Source: Himantopus leucocephalus
Lineage: Eukaryota; Chordata; Aves; Charadriiformes; Recurvirostridae
Direction of reading: 5' to 3'
Assembly: GCA_003993805.1 (NCBI GenBank)
Contig: RSEF01000001.1
Location: 69,177,221 to 69,241,220 of the forward strand
DNA: 64,000 bases
Within the stretch, counting starts at the first letter, position 1. Each line of letters begins with the position of its first letter. This document shows positions 47,385 through 56,568 of the stretch, in pieces. A program made the translations under genes and the position numbers. The notes below the pieces were generated by a model that saw nothing but the letters and a program-made list of their open reading frames with translations, made no database searches and was not told the DNA's origin.

Positions 47385-47885
47385 GTGGCAGAAATGGTCA
47401 TAGGAGCTGCACAAATGGGAGCAGAGAGAGCAGCGGGAGCCTGTCTCATTGAACCATCACGTCTCGCCTACCGGAGAACATTCGGCTTTAAAAGTGAGGG
47501 CACACAAAAATCGAAAGGACTTCAGATAACTTCACAGCTAAAATGACTTAAGTCTTTTGAAATGAAGTATGTTGCAGTGCTGCACCAATAAGTAACCTGG
47601 GACGGCCAAGACAATACTTGTGCTAGCAAAAGGCAGCCGCTGTTAGTCAGTGAAGTCCATTTGTAAAAAAAGGTTTGGGGAGAACCCGTCTGCCTCACTA
47701 GTGGTATATCATTGGTATGTGTTGCCAGAAGCTGAGGAAAAAAAACGGAAGGACAGGGGGAGAGAAAGCCTCCATCATCCTTGGTTTCTAGACGCTTAGA
47801 TCATATTCCAGAATTCACCACGTGTGGCATTGCATCGGTCCTTTTGTATTTCCTTCAGCTGTTAGCAAGCATAAAACAGCACACA

Positions 47886-47911
47886 GATGCTTTGGATTAA
47901 TCCGATGCTTT
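47886..47911. promoter_or_regulatory. OTX/PITX-type palindrome flanked by direct repeats
   Basis: The 10-bp palindrome GGATTAATCC (47894-47903) is an overlapping pair of TAATCC sites, the preferred word of K50 homeodomains such as OTX, PITX and GSC. It is immediately bracketed on both sides by the identical octamer GATGCTTT (47886-47893 and 47904-47911), giving a symmetric-within-repeat composite of 26 bp. The surrounding 47840-48000 bp are unique and rich in ATCATTTCATTC-type words, as in enhancers. Function is inferred from motif identity. Confidence 0.5.
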
Positions 47912-48270
47912 AGTGTCTTCACTTTGCTATGATAAAATGATGTTACATCGGCATCATTTCATTCAATGACTCTAATAGATCTGGGCAAATACTGCTTTGG
48001 GTTTTTTTTTGTTCGGAGGCCAGACCGAAAAAGCAGGAAAAAAATGTCTTAGGTCAGAAATTTCTGAAGTTTTCTTTGGCAAAATGAAACCAAATAACTC
48101 ATCATGCCAAAACCTTGAATGAACCAAAATGTTTCATTCCACCAAAATTGAGTGTTTTGTGTTCTGATTACACATCTTTTTTTTTTTAATTGAATGACAC
48201 TTTGATTGAATAAGCTGCAAAAATTTATTTGAAAACCATTGGAATGGAAGGATTTGCCATCTTCAAAAAT

Positions 48271-48603
48271 CTATTCCTGTACTCTCCTTTCAGCCAAGAA
48301 TTCAGCTGAATTCAACCTGAATTTATTCATTGTTTCCATTTTTTTTTTGTCAAATTCACTGCTTATGGAAAAACACCTCCCAGATCTTTCCCTCTTGCTA
48401 TTGAACTGATTCTTGTATTTTCTTTCTGCTCTATTGGTGAGATATTCTCCGACTTTTACAGCTTTACTTTTGGCTTTGTTTTCTCTGATGAAGAACATCT
48501 CAGTTTTGTTGCTTGACGATCTAAAAGTTCCTGCCGTTTGCTCTGTGTCAGTGTTCAGATCCTTCTTTAGCTGTGCCTTGGCCCTCCCCTGCTTATTCTG
48601 CAA
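48271..48603 (-). other. Unassigned 110-codon open frame behind an acceptor-like site
   Basis: On the minus strand the sequence TTAACTCTATTGCAG (AG at 48599-48598) resembles a splice acceptor. It is followed by about 109 open codons ending at 48271. The predicted chain is strongly hydrophilic (Lys, Arg, Glu, Asn, Ser) with the segment AERKYKNQFNSKRERSGR near its middle. It has no domain I recognise. The bias may only reflect A-rich sequence on this strand. The frame uses no conventional ATG start near its beginning. It is a weak candidate for an exon or an ancient retrocopy. Confidence 0.15.
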
Positions 48604-49518
48604 TAGAGTTAAAGACTAATGGGGACTGAGGCAAATAGTGTGCCTTTGCAGAGTGTCCCCCCACCCCACCCCCTTTCCTTTTTCCTTAAGGAACATTCAG
48701 TTAAAGCATAAGTGTGAAACTGCGCAAGGAGAGACAAATCAAAGATTAATATTTAGATTGGCATGTTGCATGCTCTTGAAACACATCTTGCCTTGAGGAT
48801 GTTTGGGTCTGCCAGGGAAGCCTGCAGTCCTCCAGGCAAGAGTCCATCTCTGCCCAGAAACACTTCTGTTGCTGTTGGTTTGTTCCTTGGCCCAGAAGCT
48901 TGGTAATCTGGGCTTTTCCCAAAGTACATGTACTTGTGGGCATAGGCCACTGTAGTACATCCAGTGCATTTGGAAGATGTCTGTTTTCTGATTTTATTAT
49001 GGAAATAAGAATTCTCACCAAGAATTTCCAATGAACTTCTCTCCAAAGCCAGAATCTGGGGTTATTTCCCAAACTCTGCACAATTGCTATCCTTCCGTTC
49101 ATCCACCTTTAATCTTCTGTGTGTGCATTATAAGTATCCAGTAAACAGTGTGACTAAAATTAAATTATTTTGGGAGGATGAATGCTGTTTCCAAGGCCTA
49201 TAATTTGGCCCTTCCAATCTTTAAAAAGTGACCCTTTTGAATGAGGTTTTCTAAGTCTGCTTTGTCTGCAAAAGTGAGTTTTAAATATTCCCATAAGAGC
49301 TCTTCATTTCCTGTGCCATGCGCATGAAAACATACTCTTTAGTTTGCTGGGGCAAGGCAAGCTGAGGTTTGAAAATAATGCTGCATTTATATACAGAGTT
49401 AAATAGGCTTGAAAATAATTCTTGTAAGAATTTTATTTACATGACCAAAATTAATCAAGGTCTGATTGTTTGAAAACTGCAGTATGGTATGTCAGTAATA
49501 CTTTAACAAGCAAACTAA

Positions 49519-50103
49519 TCAACTGTTCCTCCTACTGCCTAGAACTGATGAAAGAAAAAGATTCTTATTAATTCTACTTTTAAATGCTTGGGAGTCATGC
49601 AAATACTTGCTGGTGAGAGCCAGATGGGTCCCTCGATAGCAAAATTTGTTTATAGGCTCATTCCTCATTACTATGGCTAATGCTTTCCTCCTAACGGAGA
49701 CATTGTCCCCACCAATCCTATTTCTGGCTGCACTGCTGTTCTCAGAGGCAGCTGGAATACCAGGCATGGTTGGCATGTCATTCTGGCAGCCACCACCGCG
49801 TATTGATGTGACACTGAGACTAGTGCCCACTTCTGAACCCTTGCTGCTGCCAGGGATGAAACCTCCCACTGAACTGAGGGTCTCTACTTGCGTCTGGTGG
49901 CTCAACAGAAGAGGAAGAGGACAGGATGGGTTGTCCCACGTGGCCAGTCTGGGGCAGCCCACTGGACCTCTCTGAACTTGGTCACTTGGCCAAGTATGGC
50001 AGGATTTGGTTGGATGAAATCTTCCTCTGTAACTTAACAAACCTAAAAGTTGATTCGTCTCTGATGTGTTTTGGGTGTAGCGACATCCTTTATGGCTTTT
50101 CAT
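49519..50103 (-). other. Longest open frame of the window, 194 codons, unassigned
   Basis: It begins at ATG (50103) and ends at 49519. About ten stops would be expected by chance over this length, so it is the most stop-free single-frame stretch outside repeats. Composition is rich in Ser, Gly, Asn and Arg. No transmembrane segment, repeat, zinc finger or other familiar motif is visible, and the start lacks a clear promoter or splice context. An overlapping 109-codon plus-strand frame (49646-49975) weakens the case. Options are a chance frame in a GC-richer patch, a fragment of an unrecognised retroelement, or a real lineage-specific exon. I favour the first two. Confidence 0.18.
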
Positions 50104-53100
50104 GCTTTGGCTTTTTTATGGCAATTTCCTTCCGACTGTGTTTATGTCCAGGATAAACGTGTCAGCATCCCTCAGCCAGCCTCTTGCAGAGCTCAGCCTG
50201 ATCCCTCAGGATAGACTGGCAGAGCCACCTCTTGCAGATCCTCTTACTGAACAAGCCGTTGCAGGTTTCTCAGGCGTCTTTAAAACCTGAACTCCCAAAG
50301 AATCTTTGAACTTTTGTTTCAAAATGGTTGAGATGAAGTTGCAAGAGGGTGAGAAGGAGTAAGCCAGGCAACAAGTTGCCTCCTGGAATCTTAGGTCATT
50401 AAAACCCTCTTACTTTCTTGTTTTCTTTGAAAATGATTATTTCCACTTGGATACTCTGTAGACTTCAGATTTCACAGATGAGGGGTCCCACAGCCAGAGA
50501 GAGCTCAGGACCAGCTATCATAACTCAATCTTTGCCCAGGCCCAGGAAAACTCTTCACATCCGGAGAAAGCCGGTGTCTCTGGGAGGCAGTTGCCTTGGC
50601 CACCTTTTCTTGCATTTCCAGGAGCACTGTCCACCTCCTGGGCTTAGCGTGGGCCTATGTCCACGTGTGCCAACCTGCTACAAGGTCCAGGGATGGGGAA
50701 GCTGCAGACCTCTCTGCTTGCTTTCTATACGTGAAATGCTTTTAGTGGTTGAGGCAGGAAAAGTTCCTAGATAATGTACTATTATTAACCTGCAAGGAGG
50801 AGCCTGGTTAAATGAGAGACGGCAGATTTTAGGCTATTGCCCTTCAAAGGGAGGGATTTTGGGCTTGTGCGTGCCTGTCTGCTACCAGCGGATTTGGGTG
50901 CCCTAATAGGTGCACTGGAGCAGCAGTGTGAGCTCTCCCAGCCTTGGCAATTGGTCTTAGGCAGAAACGCCACTGGAGAAGCAGAGACTATGGGAATCAG
51001 GTCAGCCTGATTAGCAGCGAAAGCCTGTCCAGGGATATAAACAGCCATATGGGATGGGCTGGCTGAGCCCCCTGGCTATGTAGGGCTGCCTGCGTATCAG
51101 CAGTGCAGAGCGTTGCGCTGGATGTCAACCAGAAAAAATCCATAGTCAGAAAGCGGCAGATCCTGATCTGGGGAGTTCAGGAGCAGCAACGCAAGAAGCG
51201 AGGGATGAATGCAATTAAAAGGCTGCAGGAGGCAGGGAAAGTGCCAGCTGGGTGCAGGGGGCTTTCATGGGAATGGCAGTGGGTGCTCCTCCACAAGCAA
51301 GGGCGTTGGGATGAGTTGCGCAGCTGTTTTGGTTAGGATCGGAGCAATGCCCTGACCAAGGTTTGACGGGGATTATTGAGGAATACATTGAATTTGAAAA
51401 TGTTTTGGGCAGTGGGAAATTTGGGAAGGTGAGACATTTTGACATGGACTGCATGCAGATTAGAGCCGAAATTAGGTAGAACCACGATAGCAGCTTTCAC
51501 TGGTCAGTAAATTCTGGCCCCTGAGGTGCCAGAGACCCACCGCGGAGACAGGGGCCCCAGCTGAGTCTGTGACAGAGGTTTTGTGTTGCCTGGGGGATGT
51601 GGAAAGAGCCCTCCTACTACAGGTTTCAGAAACTGCTTCCTTTGAGGCTTGCAAGACTGCCAGTAATAAAAGCTGAATGTAACAGATAGTTGTTAGACAA
51701 ATTGCTTTGGGATTTCACGGTGATGTGAGACTCTGCTCAAAGAACATAAATTGGGACTGATTTTCTCTGGTGAGGAATGGAGTCAGTCTCAACAGATTCA
51801 CAAGACATGCCACCTATTTGGGAAATGCCTCCTTTGATTTTTGGCTGGTACGGGTATGTAAGGTATGTATAGCGGAGAAGGTAATAATAAATGCTGCAAC
51901 AGAGGAAAGGATATTACAGTCCATGCAAAACCACAATAGCCACTGAGAGCTAGAGATGCCTGGTGAGTGACTTTTGGCTGAGGAGGCAACACTGGCTGTT
52001 GACTTGCTGTCTTGGAAATCCAAAACCAGCTAAAACCTCCCAGACGGGAAATTTAGTAGCAGAACCCCTATACACATGTTGCTAAATTAGGGGAGAAGCG
52101 TGAGAAGACAAGTGTTGGCCAGCCTCTGCTGTGGTGGTGCTGGGAAACCCATAGGTCCCATTTCTGAGCGCTGTGCTGGGCGAGCGGCGTGGCACATCCT
52201 ACCTAAACAAGAGTATGCCTGCTTGGTCAGTGGGCTGCATTTGCATCACCTGTTTTGCTCGTTTTAAACAAAAGTCTGCACAACAACAAAGTTACTTTCA
52301 GAGATGGAACATTGTAAGAGTGTGGCCATGGTAATGTGTGTGTGTGTGAATATGCACAGATTTGCTTCTTGCCCATCCAGGGGAAAAGGGTCATTACTAG
52401 CTATAGACAGAGAGCTGCTTCTACTCCTTCTTTGGTGTGTCTGTCTGTTCGTGTCTACCTTACCTTGCCAGTGACTATTTGCTTCTGTTGCCCACCTGGG
52501 ATGGGGTTATACAACATGATATTTATTATTACAAGTCATGTGACGGACCTTCTGTTTAGTTTTCTCTTGCCACACTTCTTCAGCTCCATTTATGTGCCGC
52601 CAGGCAGCGTGTCTGCAAACAGTGCGGTTACCGTCCCTGGCACCTTCTGCATGAGCGATTGCCTCTGTGCCACGGCTCCATCCTTTGGCCAGGGAAGAAG
52701 GGCTGCCGTCCCTTGTGTTGTATGCTACCACAATAGCTGCCACTTTCTTGGCTGCCTTATTTCACCAGGCCTGACAACACTCTCTTTCACCCTGAGGTAG
52801 ACTGGGTGCACAGCAGACTGCCAATGTTCAAGGCATGGATCCATGGCTGTGGCTGTGGCTATCGGCACCGGTGTGCCTGGCCAGCGTTTCTGTCTCACCC
52901 TGCCTGCATTGTGTAGGGATACAGGAAGCTTTGAGGGCCGGGACCTTTTTCTCCTCTGACAACACAGCACCTACTGTCTTGGTCCACTGCTGAGAACAGT
53001 TACAAGGCATGTCATAAACAATCAGGGATATTGACACAGCGTTGAAAAGAAAAGCACCCTAAGCCAGCATCCACACGCTCTCTGGAAGCTCTCGGGGACC

Positions 53101-53378
53101 ATTTCGTGTAAACGTTGTCTGTTCCACGACAGAGTACCAGTGAGGCAGATCCCAGTTCTGTTTCCTCCCTTTTCTTTACCATTTCAGTAAAAATTCACTG
53201 AACTGGCTCAAACTTGTTTTTTTTTCTTAAGCATTTTACAGGGAATTAGTAATACTCACAGGCTATATGCCTAAACAGAGACCATACGATTATCTACAAC
53301 TTCTTGGCGTGAGACCATGCTTGTAAATAAGTCACAGATAAGGAACTGAGTCTCCTTAAAAAAAGCACTCCTAGGGTG
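50104..53378. other. Non-coding DNA, no gene supported
   Basis: Several GC-richer patches (50160-50280, 51060-51340, 52560-53000) leave short frames open on both strands. The last has three successive minus-strand frames in different registers (53037 down to 52507) that could be a frameshifted pseudogene, but no family is recognisable. Short (TG)n runs lie near 52334-52348. The word TGGCTG is tandemly repeated near 52840-52860. Confidence 0.45.
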
Positions 53379-53399
53379 TTGCAATGATAATTATTGCAA
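53379..53399. promoter_or_regulatory. Paired C/EBP-type half-sites as inverted repeat
   Basis: TTGCAAT (53379-53385) and ATTGCAA (53393-53399) are exact reverse complements 7 bp apart, with ATAATTAT (53387-53394) spanning the spacer edge. ATTGCAA matches the C/EBP half-site and the centre matches homeodomain words. A composite binding site is plausible but unproven. Confidence 0.35.
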
Positions 53400-54142
53400 T
53401 CATAAGGGAAGCTGCTGACAGACAAATGAAGCAGTCTAGAAAGGCTGGTGAAGAGGTTAATCGAGATGGTTCGCCCCGGTCAAATCATATAAAGTGCAAA
53501 GTGGTATAATTAAATTCAAAGTCTCTACTAGCATCAGAGCTATGTTGTATGAAGTTTTGACATCTCTAGAAATAAGTGAAAGAAGTTTGCCAATGTCACG
53601 TAGGAAACCCAGGGTGAAACTTAGAGCAGAAATGATTAAATTCCAGACTTCAAAGGCAGATGTGTAGTAGATTGGGAGAAAACATAATAGCTAGTCCAAT
53701 CTGGTTGTATATAAGTTTATTTCGGGTCTGTACGTCTCTAGCTTCACAGGCATCTTATGTAAACAAAATAGTGAATATGTCTTCCTAGGCTCAACCACCT
53801 GGCTTGCCGTGGGCAAACTTTCATATGTATAAGGCCTCAGCTGCAAGTTTTTGTTAATTATTTACTTTTTCAAAATAAAATTAAGTAAATTAATTCAACT
53901 TTTCATTCACTCTTCTGTGCTGAAATAGACCAAGCCATATTGAAGTAAACTGAACTTTTGAAGACGGATGTCATGGTCCGTTTGGATTTCTCAAATTTAC
54001 AAGACAACATGCTCTACAAATTAATTTTATGAGCTCATTGAGAAAGAAACAATCACAACAAACAAGGGCTCAAGCCCCTTTGCACAGACTAGTCTATCAT
54101 GTGAATTCACTAGTTCATCAAGAAAGTCATGAGGTTTCTCAA
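53400..54142. other. AT-rich non-coding DNA
   Basis: Palindrome GTGAATTCAC at 54101-54110 is flanked by two ACTAGT words (54088-54093 and 54109-54114). No gene seen. Confidence 0.5.
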
Positions 54143-54190
54143 TTGCAAGTTCTCTAATTCATAACTTGCAACTCACAACTTGTAACTCAA
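54143..54190. repeat. Inverted repeat plus 14-bp tandem repeat
   Basis: TTGCAAGTT (54143-54151) and AACTTGCAA (54163-54171) form a perfect 9-bp stem with an 11-nt loop. The right arm begins a 14-bp tandem repeat, AACTTGCAACTCAC (54163-54176) then AACTTGTAACTCAA (54177-54190), with two mismatches. The right arm can therefore pair in either of two registers, the second with one mismatch. Confidence 0.55.
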
Positions 54191-55179
54191 CTCATGGACC
54201 TATGAGCAAAATAGTTACCTAGCTGGCGGTGAGGGTGCTCATCCTTCTTCCTCCATCATGGTGTGGGCATCCCCTGTATCACCTTGGGAAGCTCAGAAGC
54301 CTCAGCAGTCCAGCTGCTGTTGGATCTGCTTCCAAAGTTTTTGGTTAAGCTGATGTTTTTATACCTTCCAGCTTGGAAGTTTGGTCTGTGCCATTTCCAT
54401 GAGTTAGCAGATTCTGAAACTGCCAGACAACCAACATGCAAAGATGATGGCTGCAGGAGACAGCAATCTGCAGGTGATAATGGTGCTTTATCTCTTCATG
54501 TCCCTCCTGTCCTGCACACGTGGTGATCTTGCTCTGACCTAATGGCGCTGCTCCCATCAGGCCTTAGCATAAGCTGTGTTAGCCAAAATCTGAGCGGGAG
54601 TTGAGTGAACAGTTACAACTGTTAATATTAAGCTTTGCTAGGAATCATCAGGTTGGTGAGTCACAAACTCTGAGAAAACCTCAACTGGGTTTCAGCTGGT
54701 TTTGGAAGCAAAGAGGATAATTCCCTCTCTTGCAGCCAGACCAAAATTCTGTCTGGGAAAGTGACAGCCACCATTTTGCAATACCTGATCAGACTGAAGT
54801 CCTTTTTGAAGTCATTGTTACTATAACCACATCCAGGACTGGAAAAAAACACTTCAAGTCTGAATAACACAAGCAGTTTCTGGGGTTTGTATGCATTTAT
54901 TATACATCTACAGAAATTATTTGATGGCTGTGGCTATATGCTGCTATAAAACTCTTTCTGTATTCTTTTATCATACTGCAGCTAAATTGCTGCTAGATTG
55001 TGTAGACTTATTATTTGATCAGCTGTCACCTAATGTTTACATTTTGTCAACCATTTCATAAGATTGGACTTTCTCCTGAACGTACTACCACAGTCCTCTG
55101 ACTGCTTAGTTCTAAAAATATTGCATCCTAATGACCACGAGGAAGTGTTGCCTCTAAATGAGGGTTCTTCACCCAGTGT
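54191..55179. other. Non-coding DNA, no gene seen
   Basis: Short open frames on both strands near 54256-54560 are mutual shadows without recognisable products. Confidence 0.5.
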
Positions 55180-55445
55180 GTGAGCGCTAATCAACACACT
55201 GAGTCAAGATATTTGGATTTATTTCAGTTCTGCAGAATCGGGTGCCGGGCATTTAACAACAGCCAGCACACCTCACGTTTCCCACCACCCAATATCGATA
55301 ACGATAAAATACAGCTGATTGGCTAATAATGATTCAGTCACCACTCCTGACTGTATATATGCATCTAAGCTCATGTTTAAAACATTTAGGGAGGTTACCT
55401 GATTAGCATGCTCATTATTCACGAAGGGGTGTGTATTTTAGCATT
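55180..55445. promoter_or_regulatory. Candidate conserved non-coding element (GATA/homeodomain-rich)
   Basis: Dense factor words occur without homopolymers. They include the palindrome TATCGATA (55293-55300), followed at once by ACGATAAA, CAGCTG E-box (55312-55317), inverted CCAAT (GATTGGC), CTAATAATGATTCAG, ATATGCAT octamer-like, and GATTAGCATGCTCATTATTC. The texture strongly resembles vertebrate developmental enhancers. No open frame. Conservation untested. Confidence 0.38.
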
Positions 55446-56528
55446 ACAGTTACCCAAGATTAGTTTGAAATACTATACTTGGAGCTGGAATTTGGTCCTG
55501 AAGTTGTATTTTTTTCTATCTAATGTCTAAGTCAGCAACTGCAAAAGAACACAATAAGACACATTGTTTTGTTTCACATCCTATTCAAGGTTAGGTACGT
55601 TCTTTGATGTCTCAACCATGTCCCAACCAAAACTTCTTGATAAACTTTAAGTTTGTTCTTTAGACATCAGAAGGACCCCACAAACTGCTACCAAAAGATG
55701 AACTCTGCGGGACTGTTTGCATAAGGCTGCTCCTCTGAGCATCTTCACCTCGCGGCGGTGAGGGCTTAAGAAGTGTTTTACCCTTCAGCTCTTTTCCCAC
55801 CCTCTTTCACACTGCTCTTTTCTGCCCTCTGTGCCAGCACGGTTGTTTGTGCAGCGACCCAGATCAGGGTGTTGATTGGGCTGGAAAATAACACACCTAA
55901 CGTGTAGCTGTTGCTTCAGACTGTTAAGACTAATTTCACAGCTGTGCTGTGTAATGGCTTTAGTCATGATTATCTTTCTCACTGGAGTCCCTTTGCACTG
56001 CTGAAGTAATGCAGAGAAAACAAACTAGTCCTTCGTTATTTACTTTATTGCTATTTTCTGTTTGCTTATGATGGCACGGAACTGTTTTACAGTAAAGGAT
56101 TAGCTGTTAGATGTAGGAAGTAACTTAATTCTATGTGAATGTTGGTTATGACCAAGCATGTTATTTGTAGATAGCCATACACTGAAGCAGTTTATTTTGC
56201 CTGGCAACAAGCAAAATGCCACTGTGTCTGAATGCTGCCTATTAACAGTAACTTCATGGACCCCAAAGTAAAATCTCACCTGTAAGGAAAGCGGAGTACT
56301 GTATACAAAAAAATACAGCTACAGTATGTGCTACTTATTCACATGCAAGCAGAGCTTCCAGCCCTGACGGCATAAGGCTGTAACCCAACCTCACGTTCCC
56401 AGTGCTGTATGGAAATTGAATAGCTTGAATTTCTCTTCAGCAACTACCTCTGTCAAGAAAGTCCTATATGGATTCATTCTTGTTTAAAGTGCTTTGAAAA
56501 TTAAAATGCTAATTATGCTGATGTCACA
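55446..56528. other. Non-coding DNA, no gene seen
   Basis: Unique AT-rich sequence. 56090-56260 includes GCCTGGCAACAAGC, an RFX half-site-like word. No gene, RNA or repeat family recognised. Confidence 0.5.
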
Positions 56529-56568
56529 AGAATTATGACTTTCTTGTATGTAAGAAAGTTGTAATTCT
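56529..56568 (+). ncRNA. 17-bp stem-loop with two G-U pairs
   Basis: Arm AGAATTATGACTTTCTT (56529-56545) folds on AAGAAAGTTGTAATTCT (56552-56568) around a 6-nt loop GTATGT. Fifteen positions are Watson-Crick. The other two are T-G and G-T, which pair as wobbles in a plus-strand RNA but would be A-C mismatches in the opposite strand. Retained wobble pairs are what selection on an RNA stem leaves behind. It is too short for a typical microRNA precursor unless weaker pairing extends it, and the flanks add little. It may be an RNA hairpin, a decayed palindrome or chance. Confidence 0.28.

Noticed and set aside
52507..53037. Three chained minus-strand frames as a frameshifted retroviral pol relic
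   Set aside because: No RT, RNase H or integrase motif could be identified. Register changes are as expected by chance.
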